64,000 nt of DNA, from NCBI GenBank assembly GCA_030686995.1, contig CM060687.1, positions 172,031,090 through 172,095,089 on the forward strand, given 5' to 3'. Under the pieces are notes generated by a model. It saw only the letters and a program-made list of their open reading frames with translations, did no database searches and was not told where the DNA came from. Source of the DNA: Artemisia argyi (taxonomy: Eukaryota; Streptophyta; Magnoliopsida; Asterales; Asteraceae). The position numbers and the translations under genes were made by a program. Positions 25,981 to 39,585 of this stretch are shown in pieces. The first letter of the stretch is position 1. Each line of letters starts with the position of its first letter.

Positions 25981-26173
25981 AAGATGTTGGTCTGGTGGTT
26001 ATCAATTGTTTTAATGTTACAAACCACCCAAGTTTCGATCCTCTTCTCAGAATTTTTTGTACAAATTAATTCTGAATTTTAATATTACAATTGAGATGTG
26101 ATGACATGGCACTCAAAAACTGATGACTGGGCATTGATCATGCTTATTTGGCATTAAATGGTCAAACGCCTCC

Positions 26174-26219
<46 letters not shown>

Positions 26220-26410
26220 CTGGATGGACACGTCAGCATTATCCAGTCATCGATGACTCATCGATGACTAGGCACTACATAATATTATTTCAATTAATTC
26301 CGATTAATGTATTTTCATTTTGTTTTCCCAAAAAAATTCTTATCATGGTTCGAACTAGGGATCCTCATTATAATTACGGAGCATGATAACCAGTACACCA
26401 CTTAATTAGT
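25981..26410. repeat. Inverted pair of tRNA-like sequences around a (TA)n tract
   Basis: The left end on the plus strand has TGGTCTGGTGGTTATCAA followed 35 bases later by AGTTTCGATCC. The right end, read on the minus strand, has TGGTGTACTGGTTATCATG followed by CTAGTTCGAACC. These resemble the A and B boxes of RNA polymerase III promoters, as in tRNA-derived SINEs, in head-out inverted arrangement. Between them lie repeated GATGACT words and a TA microsatellite (26177-26218). Either two SINE heads or a foldback element with tRNA-like ends. Confidence 0.4.
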
Positions 26411-28034
26411 TTGTGATTAATTTGAGACATTAAACTAAATAAAGCTAGGTGTGTATATTATGTTTCGTTTAAATTCGGTACTTTTGATTTGCATCAAGAT
26501 AAGTTTAGTAAACTATTCTCTGATATATGATACGTTTTTGTGTTAGGATAATTATAGACTTGATCCTCTAAACGAACTTATAACAATCCTAAATATTAGT
26601 AACCTAAAATTTCACTATATATACATGTCCATTATTCATTCACATATTTTGATGAAACGGCTGAAACCTAGACGAAAACATGCAGCCACAACGACATTCA
26701 TTGAGGCTTTCTAATGGTATGAAAGATAGAATCTCATACAAGATTTATAATAGGATGTTTACTTTATTCATGTGATGATGATTACATTGTCGTTTTCAGC
26801 AAACAAACAACAAGGAGAAGCTAAAGCTCGAGAGGTGGGGAACTTAAGGAGACCTGCAACTGGTAATTATTAAATGTTTATATTCGTAATTTGATGTATT
26901 ATTATTAATGTTATATGTTTTTTTTACTAACCGTCCAAGAGGTATATTATTAGCAAGTTCAACCAAGGTTGTACTACAGTCTCTATTGTATTTTTTTTGA
27001 TTATTCGTTAATGTTTGTGCTTTTCAAGCAAACAAACAACGAGGAGTAGCTAAACCACAAGAGGGGGAAAGGTTTGAGAAAACTACAACAGGTATGTCAT
27101 TAGCTTTTTAGATATGTAGTTTGATGTATTGTTATTCAAAATACGCGGGTTTTAAACTGGTGTATTATTATATATTTAGATCTGTTGTTTGTTTTATTGT
27201 TATTAGGCATGCCCGAATTTGTAAATTTAAATTATTTGTGTATGGTTACATGTCTAATATGCATATCTCTATAATTATATGCTTTAATCTCCAGCTGTTA
27301 AAGGCTCGACTAGCATAACAGGGTTAGCACGTACAACTACGATTGGAAGTGATACAACAGTAGGTCAGTCTAGATGTAATGTTGCAACACATTCAATCAG
27401 CGTGTTGTGTATTATAAGCTTGTTTGGTATAATATATTTTTAAATTTAATTGTTTACAGATCATATAAAGGATGTAGATGAAAACACTCCATGCATGTTT
27501 GAAGATGACACACCAACGAAACAGACACAAGGTAGGAATGTTTTGATATAATTGTTGTAAATGTATATTTTTTTTATTGGCATTGATTTATGTTTTTCAT
27601 AAAATTACATTCATTAAAGATCCAAAAAACAAACCAAGTACAGTTGATTCATCTGTTTATGAAGGTGACACTCCAACAGGGCGCACCAGAGGTGATTGTT
27701 TTTGTTTAGCTTTGTTATAAACATATTGTGTTATTTATAAATATATGAGTATGTTTTACATGATAAATTATCTTACGTGTTGTTAGACACAGATGGAGGT
27801 AGTGGATCATCAATGGGGGGCAACAATACCGTTGATTTAAGCACCCGACGTAGAGGAAGATCACCAAATAAGAAGATAGGTATGATATTTAAAACTGTAA
27901 GGGTAAACCAGGTGTAAATTAAAGACTTGATTTCGAATTAAACATAAAATTGACTTTTCATTTCCATAGTAAGACAAGAGTAACATTACATTGAACATAT
28001 CATGCAAAAGAAACAAGATGAGAATTAGAAACAA

Positions 28035-28361
28035 TTACAAACTAAACTTGGGGGATTTCCCCGGATCAAATAACAAGTGTAGGTTGTCATAATCGTAAAA
28101 CTCATCATTGGATGAGTCTTCCTTTTGATCCGGATCAAGTTTTCATTTTCTGTTTGTCCACATCTGCTTCCATTTAGATATAGTTTTCCGCTTAGCAGCT
28201 TTGTCCTTAAGAGATTTTTCCTTTGCTGCCTTTGCTTTTGCTTCTTTCTATTCAAACTCTTTAAACCCTTTCTTATGTATCCCTGAACTGTGCTCACAAT
28301 ACCTTCGGAGTTGTTCTTCAAAGGTTTCTTCTTGCGCATTTACCTTCGCGTTTTCTGCCAT
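28035..28361 (-). pseudogene. Small lysine-rich helical ORF antisense in intron 7 of the RPA-like gene
   Basis: From ATG 28361 a single frame of 109 codons runs to TAA at 28037-28035, interrupted by TAG (28250-28248) and TGA (28145-28143). It reads MAENAKVNAQEETFEEQLRR, then a Lys/Ala-rich helix (KAKAAKEKSLKDKAAKRK), then an Asp-rich tail (DSSNDEFYDYDNLHLLFDPG). Intron 7 is 737 bp against ~80-260 bp for the neighbouring introns, so this may be an inserted gene. The family is unknown. The style is like the small ORFs at 61182-63378. Confidence 0.45.
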
Positions 28362-31300
28362 TGTTGCTTGTTGCTAATGTAAAAATAAAGTTGTATGGAA
28401 TGATTTTTGTGTCTGCAAGTGTTACAATTTATAGACAAGAAGCGTTAGGCAATTGAAGGGTTTTTTTTCTTGGAAAAGACACACCGTTTAGTGATATTAT
28501 GACTAAAGTAGTATAGGGAATAACGGTGTAATTTACTAGGAACGTATGTCAAACACAAATTAATGCCATATTTGATTTTCCCAAACAATATTTGTCTAAT
28601 ATGTTGTTAACTGTAGATGTTAATGGTTCGAATGATTCGGGTATTCGGCGTCCAGGCAGGCCACCAGTTAACAAAACAGGTATGTTTTTTTTTATGTTGT
28701 TTTAGTTTTTTTGGCTTGTGTTTTAATTACTTAGTCCATTAATCATTTTAATTTTCCCCCTTACAGATTCTGGCAACAGGAAAATATATGTGCTGAATAC
28801 TTATACAGATGAAAGACCAGAGATGCCGCAAAATGGTATTCCTAATTTCATTAGTTATGTGAAAATTTAAAACTTATCTAAAACTGTGTTTCCCTCCTTG
28901 AGCACTATACATCCTCTGCTAACCATATTTAACTAATATATTGTCAACCAAATTTTGGTTGAGGTCTTTTCGATCACTTTTTTGTTTTTTATTTTATGTT
29001 ATATGAGTTTTTTTGGTGTGTGTTTTACTTACTTATATCATTAATCATTTTAATTTTTTTCCTATATAGATTATGGCAAAGGGAAAACAACTATGCCGAA
29101 TTCACTTGCTTATGCATATGAGAGACCACAGCTGCCGCAAAATGGTATTAATATTTTCATTGGTTGTGTGAAAATTTAAAACACATATAATGCATCTGTG
29201 AAATTTTTTATTTTTTTTTACCCCTCTATAGATTTTGGCAAAAGGAAAACAACCATGGCAAATACAAAGGCTGACATGAAGGAAACCAGAGTGTTTACAA
29301 GTGACACTCCACAAAGGCAAATGCAATGTAATTTTACTTTGAGTTATTTTTTTTTTCCAATTAGTTTGTATGTGTTTTGTACACTATCATAACATAACTG
29401 TATACAACTAACTTGCTGAGTTCATGACAGCGCTAAAAATGCCCTCGAAAATGTCTCAAAATAATTTTTCCGGTATAATGAGGTCAACAGGGAGATTGTC
29501 AAACCAGCTTGATAAAGGTATTTTATTTTTTGTTGCTACATACTAAATATGGTTTTTTGAATTCAAATGCTACGTGTAACACGTTGTTGTGATTACAGGA
29601 TTTAATCGATGTGCAAATAAAAATTTTGGATTTGCTCCATCATACATGGCAGAATATGATGAACTTCCAAATTCCGCATCTTCGTTTCCACGTTCAACGA
29701 GGGAAAACACCGATGTTGAGAATTCGTATTATGGATCTGTTTCATCCGGTTTGTGTATTGGCAATGTCATCTAGATGTCCTAATTCTCTTTAAATACAAT
29801 GTGGATTATGAATAATTCATTGTTTGTATATTTATAGGTATAAGCGGGGATCAAAGCAGGAACTCTCGAATGAATGCATCTACCGCTAGGGGTACTTCTA
29901 TGTATTCTTTATTAATGAATAAATTATTTGCCATTTTGTATATTTGATCATGTATGTTTTTATATTCTAAGAGTATGTATAATTTGATCCAAGGGATGTC
30001 TTTGCGTCAAAAGAGAGATTCCACTATGAGCATGCCTGCTTTTGGTGGTCGTACACGAGGTTTAGTATTTGTTTATTATCAATCATATATTTTTATTTGA
30101 ATACATTCGGCTTCTATATAGGATTGTTACAAATTTTCAGGGATGAGCCTGCCAGAACGACGGATGACTTTAATTAAAGATGTCGATCCTATGATTATTA
30201 ACATGGCAATTAAAGGAAGATGCATATCGATTTGGCACTCTCATAGGCTGAATGAAGATCACGATCCATATAGTTTGGATTGTGTTTTCCAGGATGAAGA
30301 GGTATTCTTAATACTTTCATGATACTTTGTTTTCGTGCATTGTTAACAAACATTCTGAACTTTTCAATTTTTTTGACAGTGCAACCGTATTCAAGTATAC
30401 ATAAAAAGGGAATTGATGTTCAAATTTGAACCTCTTTTACAAGAGGGTCAATGTTATGTCATATCAAATTTTAGTGTAGCTGAAAATGGTGGAAGGTTGC
30501 CTTTGGTACCTCACAAGTGGAAGCTTAATTTTTACAAAGGGACCGATGTTACCCGTGCTGACCACATAGACACAAACTATCTAGGGTTCATTAATGAGCC
30601 ATTTACGCATATCTTGGATATAGACTATGAGTATCACGAGCACGATTATGTCGGTATGCACTGTTTTTATGCGTATTTTGTATGGCTATTAATAATTTTA
30701 TTTAACTCAACCAACCTAATCATGCTATTGAATTGGCAGATATAATTGGAACTGTTGTAGGTGATGGAAATATTGTTGAGGTGAATAGTCACGGGGGTGA
30801 AAAATACGTAGGTCAGTTGTTGTTGAAGACGCTGAGTAAGTGAATTATTCTAAATCTCTACGAATTTTTATTTTTCCATAATGCAATTTACATGTATTAC
30901 CATTTAATTTTCGAAAACTATGCAGATCTTTAAGGCTTGATTGTACATTTTGGGATAATTGGGCGTTGCTGTGGGATGATTACGAAGAAAGGTTTCAGGA
31001 ACATGGTCATATTAACTTTATCTTAATGCTTGGGAAAGTTAAATACTGGGACAGTAAGTTTTGCATCGTGTTATTTCATTTTATGATTGTTGTATATCAT
31101 TTAGTTATTTTTTTTTTCTTTTCTATTTTGTAAACCCACATATTTTAATGTAATCAAACTTATATACAATGCAGACAAACCAACGGTACACAATGCTTTG
31201 TTTGGCTCAAAGATTTTTATAAACAGGGATGTTCCGCAATTGCTAAGTTCCGAGAAAGGTGAATGTTTAATTTAACCTCCAGTATATCTGTCGGTTGTGA

Positions 31301-33254
31301 TTAACTAAAAAAAACAAATATTCGATCCACAGTTACGAACAACAAGATGGGTATGATCTAGCACGATTCCAAATCGAACCATGTTATCAAGGTACCCATG
31401 TTGTGACACCTGCATAGTTCATGCACGGGTGTGTCAAGCGAGTTGTTGGCATGATTCGTGATATTGAACCAGTAAGTGGTATTTAATTTTGTTTTATTTT
31501 GTGCTATCAAATAGCTTTGTACTGAGTGAATAATTTATTTGGAACATTCAATTTTTAAATAATACTTTCTAAAAAACCAGGATACGTGTTGTGTTGTGTA
31601 TGCAACGATACATAGCATACAATATGATAGTGGTTGGGCATACACTGGGTGCAAGACATGTAGCAGCAGAGTAACACCAATTACTTCAAAAGCAACAAGT
31701 TCGAGAAATACGAAACATTTGTGGCTTTGCAAGAAGCATGGAGATACATATGCGGTTGCTTCTAAGTACGACATACACTCTATAAAATTATATTACTAGG
31801 TATGTATATCCTTTGATTATTACTTGATACTAACGTATGTTTGTTAAACTTTAAGGTTCAAGATCATTGTCTGAATATTCGATGATAGCGGTTCTGCACA
31901 AGTTGTTATTTTTGATAACGCTGTAAATAAGATGACAAACTTAACAGCATGGGAGATCATGGAGGAACAGGGCATGGATACTGATAAGTACTTTCCGGAC
32001 GATTTAAATCAGATTATCGGGAAGAAATATCTTTTTAAAGTGAAGTTTACTGACTTTAATCACAACAACAACAGTCACATCTATCGAGCTGAAAAGGTGA
32101 CAGAAGACATTGATATAATAAAGTATTTTAAAAAAGGTTTTATGGAAGAAGAGGTTTGTTGCTTTTTTTTTTTTTTTATTAATTAAAGCATTTTTAGATA
32201 TATAAAAGCTGAAGTGTGTAATTTAATTTTTTATAAAAAAATATTTTTTGTTGTTGTAAAAACCTTTAGGAGGACGATTATGAGTCTCAAGAAGACGCAT
32301 CACAAAATTCTGAAGATGATTTCCATCATGTGGCGGATGGTGAATATGATTCCGAATATGAACAGTGTAATGCTGAAGACGACAAACATGGTGTTTCGGA
32401 TGAGATGGGGTACTCGGACGATGAAGAGTGATGAGTATGCAAATACTCATCATTTCACCACCATTTTGATACGTAAAAATACAAAAAAAGGCCAAAAACA
32501 ATATAGATATCATTAGTTTCGTGTTTTTATGTGTTTCAGGTGCAAAGGATTGAAATCTGGGTGGAAACATACAATTTTGATTGACAAACGTGCATTTTTG
32601 AACGACTCGACAATAAATTGTGCATACTGTGATATTAAAGACGAAGTCGAGTAAATTCTGAATATGGTTGTGTGATATTAATCCAAAACTATGCTTAACC
32701 ATTAACCAAAGACAGCCCAAATCTTTCCTAACCTAAGTCCACCATAAGCCCAAAAGCTTAAATAATAAAACCCATTTTATTAAACCTTGGCCAACTCACC
32801 CTTAAACTACCACCTCCATCCCCTTCACTTCCCCAGGATATCACAAGCAAGACAAAAACCTACACATCCTCCTAACAAATCAAACACAACTACACATCCT
32901 CCCAACTTCTTGTCTCCCCAACATACCTGCTCCAGCCACCTTCTTGTTCCCTCGGTATCTCCACAAGATATTTAATCTCCAGGCTGGCACATCACAACTC
33001 CAAAATTGGCGCCAAAAATTCAATGAAGGGCTGAGATTGTTTCAAGATAATTCAATGGGTGGGATTTGTTCTAAACAAGCACAAGTGAAGACCCCTAGTT
33101 AGCTTTAGTATACATATGTCATTTGTAAGCCTTTGAAGGCAGTAGGTAAGTAGGTAGTTAAGTAGCTTTTAGCCTGTCTTTCATTAATTAAGTTTTAATT
33201 TAAGTTTCCTTTGTATTGTAGTCAGTTTTCTCAATTAAATTCAAGTTTGCAAGT

Positions 33255-36200
33255 TGATGAGTGCTCAAACACTCATCATTTTTGGTCTAATCTGAACTGC
33301 AAAACATACAAAAACACTCAGTAATGCATCAAAATACTAAAAATATTTCAAAATTGTGTTTTATATGTTTTAGATGCAAAATGAGCAAAAACAGATGAAA
33401 AACGTACAAAGTTTGCACAATTGGCAGTTTCAGTCCCCCAACTTTCATAAAATGACAAAACTAGTCCCTGGATATTCAAAATATGGAAAATTATCACCAA
33501 AGGTCCTTTTACAATCATAAGTTGTCATATTTTGTCCTTTGGTGAAAAATTGGAAAGTTTTGGAAATTTACAGTTTGGTCCCTGGAGTTTCAGTAATTGA
33601 CAGATTTGGTCCCTGGTGGGATATTTTTGAAAGGAAAATCTATTTTTGTCCTTGGAAAATCAAAATGTGGCAATTATGGTCCTTGGGTAAAATGTTTGTG
33701 GAAATTACATGTTTGGTCCCTGTATTTTGCAAACTTGTCACATTTGGTCCCCGGGAATTTTGAAAAATGGTAAAATGTAAATTTGGTCCTTGTGCTATTG
33801 GTTCTTGGCAAATCACACCCTTGTGGGTACTTTGGGCAATGTCCATTTTCAGTCCCCAAGTTTTACAAAAATACATAATTGGTCCTTGTGTATTACTATT
33901 ACCAAACGGGCCCTTTTATTTATTTAAAACCAAAACCAAAACAACACCCCCATTTTACCAGCCCCTTTTTTGGCCTGATCCACAAACAACCCTCAGCCCA
34001 CCAAGCCCAAACCAACCCCCACCCTTTTAATAATTAGCCCCGGTCAAAACAGTCAAACCCCAAACCCCCCACGCTACTGTTCACCTCCTCCAACCCTACA
34101 CCCCCGTTTTTCTGCAACTGGTTCCCCCCCTCCTCCAAAGTCTTCACCAACTCCACCAAACTCCAATTAATACTCTACACCAACCCAACCAAACCCTCCC
34201 CCTCATTAATGTACCCACCAAACACCACTTAACCTGCCAAAACACTTTTGCCGCCAAAAATGGTTTAAATGGCTTGGATTTAATCAAGCCCATCCAAGGG
34301 CTGTGAAGGTGTAGGAAAGTACTTGTGGACCTCCGGGACTTATAAAAGAAAAGAAAAGAGAGAAGAAAACGGGTAGTTAGATTTTATTTTCTTTTAGTGT
34401 AGTTTTCAGGTCGATTTTATGTGATGTAACTTTTTAATTGTTAAAATTAGTTTAAAAGGTGTGTAATCAGTCTCATGTATGTAATTCCAACTTAGTTTGA
34501 TATCAATTTCAGTTTACTTTAGCACAATCAGCTTTCTCCATTTTTATTTAAAATTCCAAATTATTGTTAAGTTGTTAAAAACTGTTGTTTGTTGTTTGTT
34601 TAAGCATATTTTAGTTCCATCATAAGTTTTTAAAGCTTTCACAGGGTTTGAAACAGTTTGAGTTAAGTAAAAGAAATTACAAAAAAAAAAAAAAATAGTA
34701 GAAAATAGAAAATAAATAAAAAATTTGTGAGATTTGCAATTGAAGCAGAGAAAATGATGGATGGACTGGTTTTAGAACCCTATAGGGGGTATTAGGTTTG
34801 TGTGATAAGTGCTGTTTCAACCTCAGTTCTTAGCTTTGGACCATTTTGTAAGCTCATTTCCTTATGTCATTGTATTTTACTGTAGGTGTGATAAATTATT
34901 GTTCAAATCAGTTAGATTGTGTTTATATTTGATTAATGTAAGCTTGATTGTCAGTTCTGTAGCTTAGGTTGTCATTTTCCTTTGAAATAACAATTCAGTC
35001 ACCCTTAAGGGGGTGTTTGGATCTGCCTATCTAGCTATTATTTGGTGGTTATTTTGTTGTTGTTTTAGTTTAGACAAATTGCATTAGGTATATTTAGGTT
35101 TAGTAATGTTTTAAATTCAAGTCCTAAACAACACAAAGTCAAAATCAACTCCCATTACCTTGACAGTTAACTGTCAAGGTTTTTGGGTCTCAAAACCCAC
35201 CCATTTAGTTTAAAAGTCATCATTCTACTCTAGTTTAGTCTTAATACATCCCAAAACATCCATTTCAGTAAGATTTGATCATCCAAAATTGGCCAAAGTC
35301 AAAATAACAAGTTTTTACAAAAGTCAAATTTGCACCATTTCAGATTTTCACAAAAGTTCTAGGGATTTTGTTAAATTTTGTGGATGATTTCTTGGATTGA
35401 AACTTGTTTTATTTTGTTGTCTACCAGCTCTAATTTAAGTTTCCATGCTTCTTTTATTTTTACAATTTTTTTTCTAGTCCCTAGCTTACCCTAAAGTAGC
35501 TTGCAGGGCAAGCTGCTCCCCTGCACAGCAGAACCACCACCCACCACCACCACTTGGTGGTGGTTTTCTGGCCAACCCAGTGGGTCCCATGGTCCCACCT
35601 TGGTTCATTTCAACTCCCCCCTACCAGGTTCCTTGAGTTGACCCTTTGTTTGACCTTGTACCCCCTGGGTCCCACTTAATTTAGCCACTAAAAGCTGTCC
35701 CACTTTCAGTTGAGTTCCAATAAGCCAAGTGCTTATTTGGTAGTTTATTGCTTATTTTGTGGGGCTTTTTGGCTTCTTTCTGCTTAAACATGTTCACATA
35801 AGTTATTTGGATCAGAATTTACCCATTGTGGGTCCCACTTAAGCCATTCTAGCTTATTTCCCTTGACAGTTGACCAAAGTCAACTGTCTCATTAATAAGC
35901 TTGTGTTTTGCTTATTTTTTATTTCCACAAAACTTGTTTTTACAAAAGTTTGTTGTTTTTAGGTGTAATTTAGTTTTCAAAAAGAAAAATCCAGAAAAGT
36001 CAAAGTAATTTCAAGTGATAGTTTCTATTTAATTTTATTTTAATTTTAATTTTCATTTTTAAATTTTTATGAAGTACTTAGCTATTTTATATTTTTATTA
36101 AATTCCTCTTATATTAAAGTATTTATAATAATTTTCTTAGATTTTTATTTTATCATTTAGTATTTATTAGAATTAATCTTAGTTTTATTAATTATTAATT

Positions 36201-36978
36201 AATAATTAGTTTTAAATAGCATAATTAGTTTTTATTAAGCAAAACCTAGTTTTTCTATTTTTCCTAGCTTTTATATATTATAATATAATCTTAGAAATTT
36301 TCTTATAATTTTTACTGTTCATTTTCTATTTTTCTTAATTTAAAATAGTTTAATTAGGTAATTAATAATTTATCAGTAATTAATTAATATAAAAACCACA
36401 AAAAGACAAAAATACTTATTTTTAATTTTAAAACTTATTTTTAGTCATTTTATAATTTTACAAATTTTATATTCACCTTTTTAGTATTTAATTAATATTG
36501 TATTATATTTAAGTTATTTTAAATATTAATAATTAGTATTGAATAGTATTTAATTAATAATAAATAATTAATTAGTGTAAAAAGTAATTTTATTTTTCTA
36601 AAAATTTTCTTTTACCTTTAAGTTTGTAAAAAAATCATTTTCAACCCCTGGGTGTTTTCAGATTTCCGTTTTCACGTTTTATTTAAACGTAACGTACGCG
36701 TTTTAAGTTTTAAACGTTTCTGGGTTTTCAAACTTTCCAGTCTTGTTTATATAGCTTGTTTAAGCTATTTCTTTGTAGATTCCTTAGTTCAATCACTCAC
36801 AAACCTTTTTTTCCATCCAAATTCACCTGATCACGAAATCGTTTGATAACCATCCACACCTCGTCGGGACATAACGACCCGGGGAAACCTTATACTTCCG
36901 CGGAGCATTGACCTAGGCAGTTTGACCTTGTTGATCAATCACATTGGTCAATTTAGGTTGACGTTTTAGCATCAATCA
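33255..36978 (+). repeat. 5' LTR of V
   Basis: 3724 bp. From about 33420 to 33900 it holds a run of irregularly spaced (roughly 25-55 bp) copies of a motif near TTTGGTCCCTGG or TTTTGTCCTTGG. The part 36000-36600 is extremely AT-rich. Near its end is CACCTCGTCGGGACATAACG. Confidence 0.9.
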
Positions 36979-36983
36979 ATTTT

Positions 36984-37000
36984 TGGCGCCGCTGCCGGGG
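36984..37000 (+). promoter_or_regulatory. Primer binding site of V (tRNA-Asp)
   Basis: TGGCGCCGCTGCCGGGG, five bases after the LTR end. It is complementary to the 3' end of plant tRNA-Asp with one mismatch (usual form TGGCGCCGTTGCCGGGG). Confidence 0.85.
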
Positions 37001-37172
37001 AGGTCGTGCGCGTTTTCTAGAAATGGTTTTTCTGATTAGTGATTTTCGAATTCATCTCTTTGTATATTATCCATCTTTGTTCATATTTTTACATAAAAAC
37101 CCAAAAATATTTTTCCTCACCCTCTATCAGTTTGATTCTACCTTCTTATACCCCTCTCATGTATAATTCTAA

Positions 37173-39585
37173 ATGACATCTCTCGATGACGATTTCTTTG
37201 AACAATGGGCATTTCAGAGCAAAATTGAAAAACTTATGGCCTTGTCAAAAATGTCGAGATGTCGTAGTGATTATAATGGACCATCGATCCCTATTCCCTC
37301 TCCGGTGAGGGAAATGGAACGAGAAACCAAGGTGACAAAGGACCGGGTACTTTCCTCTGACAATGAAAGTGCTAAATACGTCCAACCTACGGTTGTCCAA
37401 ACACCTAAGCTCACAAATGCTCCTAAACCTTCAAGAATCAATCCTGATCTTTCACGATATAAGGTTATAAGATCATCAAGCAAACGTACAGAGCTTAGGG
37501 CAGTGACTGAAAAGAACGACTTGCCCAATCTTCACGTTCATCAAGAACCAAAACCCGAGACCATAACGGAAGTGGTGGAAATTGCTAGCTCTAAGAGCAC
37601 ACCACTTGTCCCACCTCCAGATTTTGTTCCTTGTGTCGGTTGTGGTGAGCCGCTTTTCGGTTTTCCATGTCGTTGGTGTACATGTGTACAATGTGGTAAT
37701 GATATTCAAAACGGGAGTTGTTTGTTTTGTGGGTCGAGTAATTCATTTGCTTATGATTCTAATCAAAACTCATTCAACGACTCTTCAAATTTTTCCAATT
37801 ACCCATCACATTCATACGAGCAAGAATCATATTATCCAAACTTCAATGATGCTTCGTATCAAGATACACCAAGCCAGACTCAACAGTTTTACTGTTGTGA
37901 GTACTGTGGTGGCCCACACTACAGTTCTGATTGTCAATCGGGAAACACGCTTGTCTATGAGCAGTTTCCTGATAACAATTATGACTCAAGCACATATGAC
38001 TCACAGCCACATCAGTTTCACTGTTGTGAGTATTGTGGAGGTCCACACACTAACAGGGAATCCATTTCCTTGTAACAATTACGACTATTCGTTTCAAGAC
38101 CCACCTCCACAGTACCAGTTGACCCAAGCAACCCCTCAATTCCCGCAAGACCTTTGTCAGGAGGTTCTTGAAGCATTTAAAAAATTTAAGGAGGGGTTAG
38201 CTACTACATCGTTTCAAGATTCTCGTGAAAAATCAATGGCAGAATTACTTGCTGAAGAACGAGAAGCTAGAAACGAAAAGAGCATGGAAGAATTACTTGT
38301 TGAGCAAAGAGCGGCTAAAATACGTGCCAATCTTCGCTATGCTGCTCTTTATGATGATGATGATGATAGTGATGATGATGAAGATAACATTGTTATTATT
38401 CAAAAAGATTCATCAGATTCATCAGTTGTGATTCCTTCCATGGATATACAGGGAGAAAAGAATATAACTGAATCACTAGCAGAAGATCAAATGGAACTCG
38501 TACAATCCATGAATGCTAGCTCCTCTCCACTCCCTCAGTCTGCTATCACACCCGAAGTTCACACTCACTCTCTAAACATGGGGGATGAGCATCTTGACAC
38601 TGTTCCTAATAAGGAATCGGACGAATTAATAAAGTCTAGTGTTGAGATCCTTGTCCCAATCCCAGGAGAGTCACAGGGAACTTTGGATGATATGTGTGAT
38701 ATTCCATCTCCTCTTGAGTGTTCAAACGATCATTTTGAGACTTTCTCAGATTTTAATGATGATTGTACATCTCATGGAGACATTGAGTATATTGAGGCAT
38801 CACTCCCTCAGTCTGATGTTGATCCTCTTCTTGAGGAGTTCGCTGATGAACTTACTCACATCAATCCACTTTCATTGGAAAGTGATGATGGTCTCCTCGA
38901 TTTCCAAACCGATCTGGGAGAAATTGAAAGTCTCCTACATCATGATCCGTCACTCACTTCTGATCCCAGCAATCCAATAGAGAATGTTAATCTCTTTGTT
39001 CCCGAAACATTCGATACGACTCTCACCAATCCTCTATTTGAATTCGAATCTGAATTCACTATGATTTCTAACAATCCAATCTTTGACGAGGATTGTGATG
39101 AGTCCACAATGGAACATGAGTTCACAAATTCACATCTTGTGAATAATTCTCTTCATGAGGAGTTCTCCGGTGAACTCACTCATCATATCATGACTCCTCT
39201 GGAGTTTGATAGCCCGGGGGGAGATGCTCTCAATTATGAGAATTTGCAAATTCCCACCCACCCTCCCGGGTTGTTTACGAGCTTAACCTTTGAAATCCAA
39301 ACTCAGGCTATTGAGCCTCCTCTTGAGGAAGAAGATCAAATCATGATTTTCGTCATGGTTTTCTTCCTTTTCTTCACCTATACGGTGACTTCTTCTCTTC
39401 TTCACTCCTTCGGGAGTGAGGACACCATCTTTGATCCCGGCATTCTCATGTATCATTATCTTGAGCCGGATACTAATCTCATCGGTGTGGAACTTTCACG
39501 TGCTTCATATGTTTGTCCAAACATTTTGAATGAAAGTCCGATTGAGATAATTTCTTCCACATCATGCTTCCCCAAGGACAAATGA
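37173..39585 (+). pseudogene. Gag-like ORF of V with zinc-knuckle motifs, frameshifted
   Basis: The first frame runs 37173-38075. The continuing protein is in another frame from about 38046 to TGA-free end 39585. The switch is at the third copy of a repeat, where CCEYCGGPH should be followed by a TGNPFPCNNYD-type sequence; a short deletion of non-multiple-of-three length explains it. Features: CVGCGE...CRWCTCVQCG and CLFCG (~154-190), two CCEYCGGPH motifs (~240, ~283), a charged helical region (MAELLAEEREARNEKSMEEL), an Asp run, and a long acidic part with repeats such as LLEEFADELTHI and LHEEFSGELTHH. A hydrophobic stretch (IFVMVFFLFFTYTVTSSLLH) lies near the end. This ORF type is common in Asteraceae repeat annotations. 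It probably serves as gag, packaging RNA with enzymes supplied in trans. Confidence 0.7.

Noticed and set aside
26340..26410. A true tRNA gene
   Set aside because: B-box-like TAGTTCGAACC is present but the cloverleaf stems do not form and the anticodon region is not identifiable.
36652..36846. ORF at the end of the V 5' LTR
   Set aside because: AT-rich LTR sequence without a counterpart frame in the other LTR; no protein features.
37582..38040. Start of the 667-codon frame at 37582 as a separate gene
   Set aside because: Before ~38046 this frame is the shadow of the gag-like ORF; only the part after the frameshift carries the real protein.
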